NCBI GenBank assembly: GCA_944470555.2
Contig: OX104130.1
Location: 47,215,491 to 47,279,490, forward strand
Reading direction: 5' to 3'
Origin: Heterobilharzia americana
Taxonomy: Eukaryota; Platyhelminthes; Trematoda; Strigeidida; Schistosomatidae
Length of the DNA: 64,000 nucleotides
The notes under the pieces were generated by a model. It was not told the origin of the DNA. It worked only from the letters and a program-made list of their open reading frames with translations, and did no database searches. Shown here piece after piece: positions 22,700-33,847 of the stretch. The translations under genes were made by a program, and so were the position numbers. How positions within the stretch are numbered: the stretch's first letter is position 1; every line of letters begins with the position of its first letter.

Positions 22700-23640
22700 T
22701 CAATTCGAATTCTTTGCTCTCAAGGTGTTTGGAGGCGACTTGAGTGCTGCAGTTTCCCCGCTAAACTCTGTGGTCTGAACCATTCTGATGTTATCTGAAC
22801 TGACTCGTCGTAACTCATTTGCTTTGAGGTACCTAAGGTTAGAGATTCTTGTAACCTCCTTACATGGAGCATCAATAAAACAGTATTTGAATGTAGTGAG
22901 CCGGGCTACAGCCTTCAGCAGTTTGACACAGTCTGTAAAGTAATTAAGAAGCGGATCCAAACTATCATTCGTAATAACCATGTTAACCATCACGGCACCC
23001 TTAAGCTCTGTCAAATGGTGGTCCGGTCGTTCCAACATGTCGTCGACTGGCCATTCTGTGTTGGGGCCCTTGAAGAAAAGAGGACCTCCATGCCACTTAT
23101 GAAAATCCTTGTCCCGGCACAACATTCCTCGAGACAAGAAGTCAGCAGCATTTTGTTTCCATGGTGCGTGTATCCACCGGGAAACCATGGTAAAGTAGTG
23201 GATAATTGAAATAGAATTAGCAACGAAAGTCTTGAGCCAGTCACTCGTGTTCCCGACGCACTACAACACTATTTGTAAACCCACTTAGAAATAAACCTCG
23301 GGAAACTCCATGTTTAACTCCATGTGGAGTTGGAGACCGAGGCGAGCCGATGTAAGTTCCGAGCGTGGTATCGTTTGCACTTCAATAAGGGCAACCCTAG
23401 CCGGAACCATTACCGTGTGACGATAGGATTCAGTCATACTTAGTGCGTACTGAATATATGCTACGGCTCTATACCTGGCCTCCGAGGCGTCGCAGAATAT
23501 GTGTAACTCTTCTTCTGAACTACTGGCCGACGTCGGTCATAAGGAACATGGAAACGTTATTCCATTAATTCTCAGGATGTTATCCAAAACGTTGTTCTAC
23601 GAATCAATTTACTGTTCGAGAATTTAATCATCCCACCCAA
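22700..23640 (-). pseudogene. BEL/Pao RNase H to integrase junction
   Basis: Upstream minus-strand sequence (about 23520-23320) reads ELHIFCDASEARYRAVAYIQ and later TIPRSELTSARLGLQL, the BEL RNase H signature. The 162-aa ORF 23188-22700 continues with HAPWKQNAADFLSRG and WHGGPLFFKGPNTEWP, which mark the RNase H to integrase junction in BEL/Pao polyproteins. Frameshifts separate the two parts. The integrase zinc and catalytic domains are lost after about 22700. Confidence 0.8.
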
Positions 23641-23759
23641 TGCCTGGTCTACAGAGACACTGGGGAAACTGTTTCGCCGGAAGAAGGATTGGCGCTAAGA
23701 GTCCTTAACAATGTTTTCCAGTGATAATAATAAAAATACTAATATATATTTCACACAAC

Positions 23760-24195
23760 TGCAGTACACCTTCCTGGCAGCAAAACACAACTAGGGCTAA
23801 AATTGACAGATTAAATTAAACTGACTCAATAAACCTCTAGCTTGCCTCCAGATGCCTAGAGTGTTTTTAAGTTTTGCCTTGACGAGCATGCATCCGAGAG
23901 GGCTTGGACACCATTCCGCACTCCATTGTGCTGGTTACCACGCGCGTACTCCGAGTCCCTAGTTCACCATTACAAGCCAGACAAGTTGATTAAACTTTTC
24001 CCCCATTCATTATTATTACGTTCACTTTAATTAAATGCATCGCTTCTTCAAATGCATTCCGTACCAGTTCTTTTGATTTGTGTTTTGTTATCTGTACTTA
24101 CACGTTGGGTAAAGTACTGGTCAAGCAGGTTCTGGGGCAGATCAAGTTAAGTGAGGTTGATCAAACGTTACGGAATTGTAACACGCACCCTTACA
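23760..24195 (+). repeat. 5' LTR of element 2
   Basis: Begins TGCAGTACACC and ends TTACA. Matches 28974-29410 closely, with differences clustered at the two ends. Confidence 0.92.
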
Positions 24196-24198
24196 AAT

Positions 24199-24217
24199 TG
24201 GTGAGCCCGAGTATCAC
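24199..24217 (+). promoter_or_regulatory. primer binding site of element 2
   Basis: TGGTGAGCCCGAGTATCAC follows the LTR by three bases. The first 12 bases equal those of element 1 (tRNA-Trp type), and the rest diverge. Confidence 0.75.
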
Positions 24218-24379
24218 TTCTTACTTTGTCTAGTACCTTCGTTTGTCTTGCGCTGATTTATCTGGCTTATTTTCCGGTTTTTAGCACGGTCTTGCTTTTT
24301 TTTATTGCAATCCTCACTGGTTATTTTTGCACTGTAACTTTTTTATAGTCATCATCGTGCCTCTTTAATTCCCTTATCA

Positions 24380-25230
24380 ATGGTTGATAATGACTCAACT
24401 GAGCAGATGGCCGTAACCATCCAGCTCCCCACCCTCTAAGCCCACAGACCATCTGCGTGGTTCTCCTATGTGGAAGCTCAGTTTGCCTTGAGACACATTC
24501 AATCACAAGAAGAAACTGAGTCCAACTTAGCCGTCGTCAGCTTGCCGGAAAATGTGATCGAAGACGTCTCAGACGTGCCAGGCGACCCAGCACCGAATCT
24601 TTATGACCGCCTGGAAACCGTCCTCATCAAACGTGTTGCACTTACTGACCAGCAGAAAGTACTGGAACTTTTCAAGGATGTGCATCTGGGTGATCGTAGG
24701 CCGATGCAACTGCTTCGTCATATGAAGCGGCTGATTTCTGACCTCAACATTGATCAATTATCTCTCAAGCAACTGTGGTTACAGAGGTTAACACAGTCAG
24801 GTCAAAAGATCCCCTCAACCTTCCATAGGTGTCCCTTAATAGAGCTGGTGGAAGCGGCTGACAGAGCTGTGGAAGCTACGAAGCCCAACACTAGTATCTC
24901 AGCTGCACTGTCTACTGCCACGGATTCGTCCAAAAACGCATATCCTCCCTCGGCTGATGAGCAGGCAAGTTTCGATGCTGTAGCTCTCATCTCGAAATTG
25001 TATGAGGAGTTGTGCAGCATCAGGAAAGAAATGCGGTCTGGTAGTTCTTCCAACAGTCGCACGTCTCCCTCACGCAACAGGTCTGCCTCCCGTACCGGTA
25101 ACAGGGGTTCCAAATCGCGACCGTCCCAACCCAGGTTGTGCTGGTACCACTAAAGTTATGGTGCCAATACCAAAAGCCACACTCAACCTTGCACCTTTGA
25201 GGCCAACCAGGCGGGAAACGTGTGAGCCAG
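24380..25230 (+). pseudogene. gag: Gag pseudogene of element 2
   Basis: The frame opens at ATG 24380 (MVDNDSTEQMAV...), hits a TAA about 19 codons in, then reads on from 24470 for 227 codons to another TAA at 25151. The start block AWFSYVEAQFALRHI matches Gypsy Gag, as does the Arg/Ser-rich tail. The finger is doubly damaged. The stop falls directly after CWYH, and the third ligand is His (codon CAC) where element 1 has Cys (C-X2-H-X9-H-X3-C). Nothing functional can be made from this copy. Confidence 0.85.
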
Positions 25231-25261
25231 CACATGACGGTGACTAACGTCGCTAGCGAGC

Positions 25262-25534
25262 CTCTTCTTCGTCACTGGTAGACACTCTGAAATACGCCTC
25301 CTGGTTGACACTGGGGTGGAAGCTAGCGTCATCCCATCTACGAAGGAAGAGCGTCTGCTGCCAATATCTCTGCAACTTCGCACCGCCAACGGTTTGCCCA
25401 TCACAACATACGGTCGGGGATTCCTTGACCCCAACCTCGGACTGCGTCTCACCTTCCGTTGTGTTTTCACATTGGCTGATGTGACCACCGGCATTATTGG
25501 TATGGATCCCCACAACACTATCAGCTGCTGGTAG
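25262..25534 (+). pseudogene. protease fragment of element 2
   Basis: The frame reads RLLVDTGVEASVIPSTKEE, the retropepsin active site DTG, and later FTLADVTTGIIGMDPHNT, the second protease block, before a stop at about 25532. The downstream continuation (VDAGKHKLIDSTT) is in another frame. Same layout as the protease of element 1, with a 1-nt shift near 25520-25540. Confidence 0.85.
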
Positions 25535-25539
25535 ATGCT

Positions 25540-27226
25540 GGCAAGCATAAGTTGATAGATTCTACCACAACACTCTCTGTCTCCGTGTTGTCACAAAGAC
25601 GCCGTCCCCCAGTCACGTGTACTACACGACGGACGCTTCTAGTCCCTACGCGTCTATTGTTTGGTGTCTTTGAGCCAGGTCGTTGTGTACCCTGTGTGAC
25701 TTCGAACGTTTCTCATCACATAACGATGACTGGCCCGCCAGTGTTTGCGAAACCACGGCGGTTATCTCCGGAGAAACTGCGTGCTGTGAAAGCCGAGTTT
25801 GCACACATGCTTGAAATGGGAATAATCAGACCATCCAACGGTCCATGGCCCTCACCCCTACATGTGGTACCAAAGAGCAGTGGCATGGACTGGAGATCTT
25901 GTGGTGACTACCAAAGGCCCAACGCTAAGGCGATTCCGGATCGTTATCCGGTCACTCACATACACGACTTGACTGCATCTTTACAAGGCTCCTTTGTCTT
26001 CAGCGAGCCCGGCTTGATGTGTGCATGTCATCAGATCCCAGTTCGTCCTGATAATGTTCCCAAAAACGGTCGTCATCACACCGTTTGGTCTTCTTGAATT
26101 CCTTCGTATGCCCTTTGGTCTTCGCAACTCAGCACAAACTTTCCAACACTTTATTCACGATGTTTTACGTGGCCTGGACTTCGCCTATACCTATTCAGAC
26201 GACATACTAATCAATAGTCCGGACGAAGACGCTCATTTTAACTACTTGAAACAGGTTTTCGTCAGACTGTCGGAGCATTCGATGACAGACAACCTGGCCG
26301 AATGCCAGATTGGCATTCGTTCACTAAAATGTTTGGGACTGGTTATCGGCGAGCAAGGCATTCACCCACTATCTGAAAGGGTACAGGCAACCCAAGAATT
26401 TCTAGTCTCAGCATCACTTAAAGCTCTGCGTACATTTCTGGGGATGATGAGCTATTATCGTCGCTTCGTCCCCCAGTGTGCTCACATTTTGATTGCACTT
26501 ACTGACCTCCTGAAAAATAGATGTAAAACTGAGGCACCAGACTCATTTCGCAAGATCGAAACCATAACGGTGGACGCCATTATCTTGGTACATCAAGACG
26601 TAAACCCACCTGTAAGCATTGCTGCTGACGCCTCTAACACGGCCATTGGAGCTGTGTTGCAACAACTTTCGGATCACACTCGGATCCCAGTTGCATTCTT
26701 CTCCCAGAAGTTGTTCGCCTGCGAAACGCAGTACAGCACTTTTGGCAGGGAATTGCTCTCCGTATATGCCCCAGCTAAGCATTTTCGTCACCTTGTGGAA
26801 GGTCGTGATTTCATTATCTTCGTCGACCACAAACCTTTGATTTATGCCTTACACACTACCATCGACAGATATTCACTGCGTGAATTGCCTCATCTAGACT
26901 ACATTTCGCAATTCAAGTCGGACACCCCTCACATTTTTGATATGAATGGCCCCGTCGCGGACGTACTGTCTCACGTTTGCGCCACCACTTTACCTCGAGC
27001 GGTTGACTTACGGAAGATTCCCGAACTTCAGGATTCAGGCGAGGAGATTAAAAAACTGCAACACTCAACCTCTCTGAAGATACAGAGTTTACCGATCCTG
27101 AACAGTGAAGGGACAATATTATGCGACATCTCCACAAGCACACTCAGACCAGTGGTTCCTTTATCCTTGCCTGAGCACGTTTTTGATGCTTTCCAGTCTT
27201 TCTCATCCCGGTATCCGTGCCACTGA
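25540..27226 (+). pseudogene. pol: RT and RNase H of element 2
   Basis: RT begins in the 25552-26097 frame (KPRRLSPEKLRAVKAEFAHM, GIIRPSNGPWPSPLHVVPK). It continues after a shift at the A-run 26062-26066 in the 26021-27226 frame with TVVITPFGLLEFLRMPFGLR and the catalytic YSDD at about 26192. The RT connection ALRTFLGMMSYYRRFVPQ leads to RNase H with ADASNTAIGAVLQQ, STFGRELLSVY and FVDHKPL. The frame closes in the spacer before integrase. The second position of the catalytic motif is Ser. A single indel is the only visible lesion across RT. Confidence 0.88.
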
Positions 27227-28350
27227 CAAACTCATATCTGCCAGGTTTGTTTGGCCTGGTATTAACCGTGATGTTCGAAACTGGACACGGTCATGTATTC
27301 AGTGCCAGCCTTCCAAGGTGAATCGTCACAACACCCCACCACTTGGGACTTTCGACAAACCGGACTCACGATTCGCTCGTGTCCATTTAGACATTGTTGG
27401 CCCACTTCCAACCTCCGATGAATATTGCTTCCTACTGACATGTGTCGATAGGTTTACTCGCTGGCCGGAAGCCATCCCATTGTTTAACATTACTGCCGAA
27501 ACAGTAAGTCGGGTCTTCGTCGAGGGATGGGTTTCACAGTTTGGATGCCCTCCCACCGTGACAACCGACAGAGGCCAGCAGTTCGAATCCGTTACCTTCC
27601 AGAAGCTGACGAATCTGTTGGGATGCAAACGCATCCACACTACTGCATATCACCCAGCTTCCAATGATTTGATGGAATGATTCCACCGACACCATAGAAG
27701 CGCAATTATGGCAGTCGACAACATGAGGTGGACCGAGTCTCTGCCATTGATTCTTCTCAGCGTGCGTTTTACACCTAAGACGGATATACAGTGTACTCCT
27801 GCTGAGTTAGTTTGCGTCAGTAACCTACGTTTGCCGGGTGAATGGTCGATTCAAATGTTGGTGACTCAACTCTCACCGATATCCATGGCTATGCGCAAAC
27901 TCTTAAGCTTCACATGCGTCGCCCCCAACCTCCATCCACACGGATACAGTGTAGATGGGTGCAGTTGGATAAAAGACTCCAAGATTGCACCCACGTCTTT
28001 GTGTGTTGTGACGGTGTACGTAAACCCTTACAGCCACCATAAGACGGACCTTTCAACATTCCCAGCAAGAAAGAAGAGTTCTCCGTCACTGACGGATCTG
28101 GAAGGCAAGATTCCATAAGTGTCGATCGTTTGAAGGCAGCGTTTATAGAAGACGATCCACCTCCCTCTACACCAACACAACTAGAAAAACCTTTGCCGCC
28201 AGACCCCAGACAGACTCGACCAGTCGTGCATACCCCGTATCTTCTAAAAGGGCCACCTCTGGTAGCACTGATCCAGTACTCTTTACACCTGCAGGGAGGG
28301 GTGTGCATTGGCCCGGACGATACACCGATTTCGTCAATAAGCCCCAAAGC
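27190..28350 (+). pseudogene. integrase of element 2
   Basis: Starts out of frame with RNase H (shift near 27200). The HHCC zinc part reads HPGIRATDKL...CIQCQ. The catalytic core has Asp in VHLDIVGPL, Asp in TTDRGQQFES and Glu in ASNDLME at about 27676. A TGA directly after that Glu (normally Arg) truncates it. Reading on, the C-terminal part shifts frame at about 27840, continues RIQCRWVQLDKRL, and ends past 28120 with the VDRLKAAFIEDD block typical of this clade. Confidence 0.85.
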
Positions 28351-28958
28351 AACTTCACACTTGGTAAATTCGGAGTTTCAACTATTTCATCATGGCATAC
28401 ACTATCAATGCATTTTCACACCTAAAGTTTTCACAAATTTTGTTCACTACTCGGAAAACAAAGTTTTTTTCATGGCGAAAAAGAACAACCCAAAAATACT
28501 ATTTAAATTTCAAGAACTTTTTTCTGGTTAGTCATTATTATTATTTTTTTCTGTCCTTCACTTCGGATTGTTTGATTTTTCTTATCTTAGCACTCTAATG
28601 CCCTATTTCTTTCTTCTTGCGGAACTTAGGAAATGCATTGATAATTGGATACAGTTGGCCGCTGACGATGCTACCTGGATCGTTCTACAGTTCGCTTTGT
28701 ACCAATTTCCCCTTTTACACTCCCCCGTAGATTAAGAAGCAATAGGGAAAAGTGGACGGAGGCTTTGGGTCACTTTCCACCACTGCCAGGAGGGATGCAT
28801 CTAGTGGCAAAATCCTCTTGCCTGGTAGGCGCTCATGGTTGCGCCAGCTTCGGAGGCCCACAGGTCACCTACTCCGTCACCAGTATGAAAAAGTGTTGCA
28901 TATCCGCCTCGCAGTCGCCTCCAGGGATCAAAAGTCGCCGGTATCCCAACAACCATCT
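28351..28958 (+). other. 3' untranslated region of element 2
   Basis: About 600 bp between the end of pol and the polypurine tract. No domain recognised. The half nearest the LTR is GC-richer than the half nearest pol. Confidence 0.5.
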
Positions 28959-28970
28959 GGGAGGGGGATG
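28959..28970 (+). promoter_or_regulatory. polypurine tract of element 2
   Basis: GGGAGGGGGATG just before the 3' LTR. Confidence 0.8.
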
Positions 28971-28973
28971 ACA

Positions 28974-29410
28974 TGCGGTGCACCTTCCTGGCAGCAAAAC
29001 ACAACTAGGGCTAAAATTGACAGATTAAATTAAACTGACTCAATAAACCTCTAGCTTGCCTCCAGATGCCTAGAGTGTTTTTAAGTTTTGCCTTGACGAG
29101 CATGCATCCGAGAGGGCTTGGACACCATTCCGCACTCCATTGTGCTGGTTACCACGCGCGTACTCCGAGTCCCTAGTTCACCATTACAAGCCAGACAAGT
29201 TGATTAAACTTTTCCCCCATTCATTATTATTACGTTCACTTTAATTAAATGCATCGCTTCTTCAAATGCATTCCGTACCAGTTCTTTTGATTTGTGTTTT
29301 GTTATCTGTACTTACACGTTGGGTAAAGTACTGGTCAAGCAGGTTCTGGGGCAGATCAAGTTAAGTGAGGTTGATCAAACGTTACGGAATTGTAACACGC
29401 GCCCCATACA
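28974..29410 (+). repeat. 3' LTR of element 2
   Basis: Starts TGCGGTGCACC and ends CCATACA, followed by the duplication CAAC. One base longer than the 5' LTR. Confidence 0.92.
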
Positions 29411-29414
29411 CAAC

Positions 29415-29660
29415 ATAGGTTTCATGAATACAAACCAGCTCACAAGTTTGATCATTTTGGTAAAGCATCAGTTGTTCGTCTGATGCGCTATCCAGTAACG
29501 CATAAATTTCTGCGTTCCCTTTTGGAACCGTCAGTCTCACTGAGCCGATTCTCAAATTCACTTTAAGGGTTCTTATTTCCTTTGCCAAATGGGTTACCGA
29601 CCAGCTTGCCGTGGTTTCGGTGTCTGTCACATGCAACAAACAGTTATGGTTCACTTTACA
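29415..29660 (-). pseudogene. BEL/Pao aspartic protease fragment
   Basis: The minus strand reads TLKVNLRIGSVRLTVPKGN then EIYALLDSASDEQLMLYQ. BEL/Pao proteases have a matching VxLxxPxGxxxxxxALLDxGSxxxxxx block. The usual DSGS/DTGS active site is DSAS here, so Gly is replaced by Ala and the catalytic loop is probably dead. The frame is cut by the insertion of element 2. Confidence 0.6.
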
Positions 29661-30076
29661 ATCTCCAAATTTACATTTGAGTCAGGAGCTTCAAAAGTCA
29701 GCCGTGTGACCTTTCTTTCAACATTGGTAGCAGACACCAAGTTTTTGGCTGCCGATCCTCTTTCATCAGGTGCCATTTTCAAAGCTTCGGACATTCGGGT
29801 GGACCATGGGAAACAGGAAATAAGGTGCAATTTGTGGTACGTGTAGTCTTTGGGTGCCTGGTAATTGATACAGTTAGGCGTACTACATGAACCATGTGTA
29901 CTGACGTCATCAACACTCACTTTGTCATCCTTATCATCAAACAAAGCATGAGAAAATTCCAAATTACTATCCACAGGCGAGACTTTTCTTACACGTCCGG
30001 CTGTAGCATCGTGAACTTGTTTAGCAGCTCGGTTTACGCGATTCGAAGACACATTGGAGTAAGCAGAATATTCCAA
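29651..30076 (-). pseudogene. BEL-associated gag-like fragment
   Basis: A 141-aa ORF with Asp- and Ser-rich sequence (FDDKDDKVSVDDVSTHGSC) lying directly upstream of the BEL protease fragment on the minus strand. No zinc finger is visible. Assigned to the gag-protease region mainly by position, so the confidence is modest. Confidence 0.45.
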
Positions 30077-30411
30077 ATTTTGAATCCTGTTTCCGAAGAG
30101 GAATGAAGGAAATCGTTAACCGAAAGAGTGCAGCCAAACTGAAGAACCTACGTTGCGTCAAATCCGCTGAGCAATGCGTAACGAAGATACGAATTTCCGG
30201 AGTTCCTAAAACCCACGGCAAAACTGACAAAATCCAAGACAATGGGTTGCCAGAAAACAAATGTATGTTCAAATAGTAAGTGAACCCTGCATGAATTGTT
30301 CTTTGCAACAAAATATGTGAATAAGGCTTAGTTATAAACCTTCATTCTTGACGGCTACTGCAGTTTCTATCCGAAAAGAAATACAATAGTAGCAGTAATC
30401 GAAACGACGGG

Positions 30412-30950
30412 TTAAGTATGCTTGTACAAGCGAATTGAATGAGGCCAAGCGAAGTGAGTGGTCAATGTTTTTGAATACACTAGAAGAACAGGATCGAAAC
30501 GCACGTAACGGTGTGCCCTCTTCAAACAGCTTTGGCAGGCACCAAGCTCTTTGACTACCGATCTTCTTTCGTCAGTTATTGTGTTCAGTAGCTTCGGATA
30601 TACAGGTAGACTATGGGGGTCAGGAAATAAGATGCAATTTGTAGTACGTGCAGCCTTATCACGAGTTGAATGACTGGCACTTTCTGCCAGATGGCAATGC
30701 GACCCATGAAATTGTGAGTCAAGGCTCTTCATCGGATGGCTTTCCAAGTTGCGTCATATGAACAAGCGGTATCCCGATCGAACTACTCTAGCTCTCCCCT
30801 CAACAGAGCAAATGATGTCCTCGAATTCACGTTCCCTCCCAGTGACCAAAATCCCGTCTGCAACACCAATTGGCCTGCCTTGTGAATCTATAGGCAACCG
30901 ACTGACAAGAGCCCCTAAGTTGACTGGTGAATTCACATCCGCAAAATAGC
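30412..30950 (-). pseudogene. BEL/Pao gag with zinc-finger block
   Basis: Two minus-strand ORFs (30936-30754 and 30747-30412) in adjoining frames. The second ends with ERRSVVKELGACQSCLKRAH, close to the BEL gag finger block (RxxxVxxxxxCxxCLxxGHxxxxC), but the final Cys is missing. The first contains SRLPIDSQGRPIGVADG, of unknown role. The frame break and lost Cys mark it as a relic. Confidence 0.6.
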
Positions 30951-31915
30951 CGGTCTACGGCAAGGTTATTTGTATGTTTCTAGGCTCTACAGAGAACTCA
31001 TCCACAGCCCCAGCAGTATTCTCCACTGACTGTCCATCTCTAACCACATCATCAATAGGTGACCCAGCAGTGATATTTTCCTGCCTAAAGAAATCGTGAA
31101 GGATTTCTTTGGGTCTGTCATGTTCGAGGTTAGCAGGGTGTCAGATATATACCTGGATCTCTTCCCTTTACTTCCGCTTGCGAAGGTGTTGGTGATTATT
31201 CTACATCTAACCGTTGTCCGTGATTTTAGCTTCTATCATATTTCTAAACTGGCTAAAATACAGCTGGTATTGGCTGGGCTGGCCATAAGAAGATATTAGT
31301 TATATCCTCAAAAAGAGATGTTATCAATGATCAAACCAAAACAATTCCAGAAGTCTGATGCAGAGTCACTCTGTATATCATTGGCTTCACGTGTTCTTAA
31401 AAAATTCCTAACCGTAGAATAACTGCAAGCCTTTTCCTCAACTCCTAACACGTCATGAGACGACACAATCACTTATTCTAATCCTCTTTCTAGCCCTTTC
31501 CCCCCCCCCCGACGAAGGCTGAGGTGCATGTTAGTTGACACAATTATGCCTACTGCATGAACCATACCAAAACCATCAACACTCACTTTATCTTCATTAT
31601 CATCACGCTAAGTGTTAGGAAATTCCAAGTTATTATCCGCAGGTAAGACCTTCCTCCGACGTCCAGAAGCCTGATTTCCACAATAAGAAGACGAACTGAA
31701 AGCAGCAGAATATCTCAGATATTAAAAATTGTATCGCAAGGAGAATGAACCAAATCGTCAGCCAAAGAAGAGAGCTAAATTGGAAAATAATGTTGCGGCG
31801 AATTCATCAAATAGGGTGTAAAGAATAAACACATCTCTAGGGTTTCTTTATCCAAAGCAGAACCAACGAAATCCAAAACGCTCGGTTGCCAAACAAAAAA
31901 TGTATATTTAAATAG

Positions 31916-32095
31916 AAAGTGAACTCCGTGAAAATATTTTTAAATTTTAATGGTTACCACACTTTCTAGCAAGAACAAAATGCAGTTGTAACACCAATCG
32001 AAACGAGAGGTTCAGTATGACTATACAAGCAAATTGAACGAAGTCAAACAAAATGGATGGGCAATGTTTTTGAATACATTACAAGGATGAAATCA
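31916..32095 (-). repeat. BEL/Pao LTR-like repeat, copy 2
   Basis: Direct match to 21400-21590. Lies at the upstream (minus-strand) end of the BEL fragments, as a 5' LTR would. Confidence 0.6.
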
Positions 32096-32331
32096 AAACC
32101 TATGGCAATCCTAATAGTATCACTATATCTACTCCCATATAATTTTCTGTGATCTTAGTTGTCCCTTCCCTTTCCTTCGGCTCCGTGATCTCACACTGTT
32201 TAGCGAATTTCTTCCTCGCACTTATATCGCATGAATCTACCTAGGTTTCTCCTTGCCTTCCCTTCCGTTCTGTTTCGTTTCTAAAGAAGTGGCCAACCCA
32301 TGTTTCTAGAATTCCGGTCGCCATCAGACAG

Positions 32332-33847
32332 GTGACACAGAGTAGCACTAGCCCGTCACAAACTAGTCCTATCTTGAGCAAGGATCATACCATGCCTGAA
32401 AATAGAAGACGACGTAAAGGGCTTCAGAACAAGGCAGCCACAAGCAGTTCGCCACAATCCGTAGCACCTTATTCATGGAAAGAGGGCTGTATTACGACAC
32501 CCGATGGCTGCAGTGTTTGCACCAAAGTTGTTTCGGTAGTCGATGAGGCATTTGCATGCAACCTAGGTCAACGATGGGCGCATTGCCACTGCGACACCAA
32601 AGTCCCCCGACAATACTATAAGCTGATGAAGAGACAACCATGCAAGTGGTTCTGGTACATCTGTCCAGAGTGCAGGAAAATGCCCGCACTCCGCACAGAG
32701 AGCCTGAAGGAGATGCTCTCCGCCACGCAAAAGCTACCAGCATCCTCGAATAAAGTAGGGTTAACACCAAAGGATAACACAGAGAGACCTGGAAACAGAC
32801 CTAGAGCTCCAGCTGTGGGCACGCCACCTCGCGTGGGGACCATATTAGGTCAAGTCTCCATACCTCCTACCCGGCCCCAGGGAACGTCAAGCGCATGGCC
32901 AAAGACATCGACCGCTGAAGCCTCTACGAAACCCATTCCAAACACCCCACACGCCGTGACTGAGAAACAACCAGTGGAATTACTCAAACCCATTGGGAAG
33001 TCGGGCGTGCCACCCACAACGAACCCAGGTCACAGGAGGACCAACTCGATCATTTTGTTCAACGTCGATGTATCGACAGACTCATTGTTGGTCGAGAGGG
33101 AACGGTTTGACAGCCGAATGTGGACCGACTACTGTCAGATGCTGGGACTCCCTCCCCCCTGCAACTTTATGTCGCCTTTCTCGAGGAAGCCGTGCACCCC
33201 GAGATAAGCCACCCCCTTTACGTGTGTCCCTAAATACTGCCAAAGAGGCTGAAGACACACTACTTCTCTCGCGACAACCGGACGTTGTTAATGCCTGTAA
33301 AATTCGGGCCAGGCCTGACAAGCCATGGTCAATAAGAGAGGAGGAGAGAAAGTCAGCGGTTGGAAATCCCAACAGAAACAACACTATAGTTGTACATGGG
33401 ATTCCAGAATTGCCAAGTGACCGCTCGGTCAAAGATCGGTACTTTCACGACGTCCAACAATGGCAATGGCTCTCAACCAAAGTTGGTCTCAACAGTATAC
33501 CGGCCAACAGCGTCAGTAGACTGCCAAGGCCAGCGCACCTGAAAACCATACCCAATCCCAGACTACTCGCCGTCCAGTTCGACTCATATGCCTCCCTCAC
33601 AGACGTTCTACAAGCATGGTATAATGCGAAAGATCGCATGGGTGGCTCAATACGTATATGTGAAAGTAAGCCTAGACCCACAAGGCAAGAGGAGAGACGG
33701 CAACCACCAAGACCTCTGGAGTCAGTGGTCGTCACACAGGCGCTGACCAGTGAGTTAGATACATCAAGTAAAGAAGCCACCACTGCCACAGCCCCCACCC
33801 AAGTTAAGAACAAAACACAAAAAGACGGAACAATGCCAGTCCTATGA
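32332..33847 (+). pseudogene. CR1-like ORF1 (PHD-like finger protein), one frameshift
   Basis: The first frame (32332-33207) has, at residues about 60-120, C-X2-C (CSVC), then C, H-C-H-C (WAHCHC) and C-X2-C (CPEC), the layout of the PHD-like finger in CR1 ORF1 proteins. It then has Pro/Thr-rich spacer. A shift at the C-run 33154-33159 moves the reading frame, and the rest is read from about 33160 to 33847, including NTIVVHGIPELPSDRSVKD and a C-terminal Thr/Gln-rich tail. ORF1 proteins bind LINE RNA. ORF2 starts within the last codon region (ATG at 33844). Confidence 0.8.

Larger units (their letters stand above)
21360..23759 (-). mobile_element. BEL/Pao (Sinbad-like) fragments, left portion
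   Basis: On the minus strand, RNase H and the start of integrase (23640-22700) are followed by LTR/leader-like sequence (22660-22540), an RT scrap (about 22450-22107), an integrase C-terminal scrap (21900-21730) and LTR-like sequence (about 21590-21390). RT lying downstream of integrase means at least two BEL copies were joined and deleted. CsRn1-like element 2 interrupts the upstream part at 23759/29411. Confidence 0.7.
23760..29410 (+). mobile_element. CsRn1-like Gypsy element 2, full length, inactivated
   Basis: LTRs of 436 and 437 bp (23760-24195 and 28974-29410) bound a 4.8-kb interior with primer site, gag, protease, RT, RNase H, integrase and polypurine tract in normal order. A 4-bp duplication CAAC flanks it (23756-23759 and 29411-29414). 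It lies inside BEL/Pao sequence, so it inserted later than that. The LTRs are unlike those of element 1, but the primer site and gag finger place it in the same clade. Stops and frameshifts break every ORF. Confidence 0.92.
29411..32100 (-). mobile_element. BEL/Pao (Sinbad-like) fragments, right portion
   Basis: Read on the minus strand from 32100, LTR/leader-like sequence (32095-31700) is followed by a gag part (about 30950-30412), a second LTR/leader-like block (about 30500-30100), another gag part (30076-29651) and protease (about 29654-29415). The repeat of leader and gag shows two copies in tandem. The downstream copy runs into element 2 and resumes at 23759. Confidence 0.65.

Noticed and set aside
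31501..31510. Poly-C run
   Set aside because: A ten-base homopolymer inside BEL leader-like sequence. No further structure was seen.
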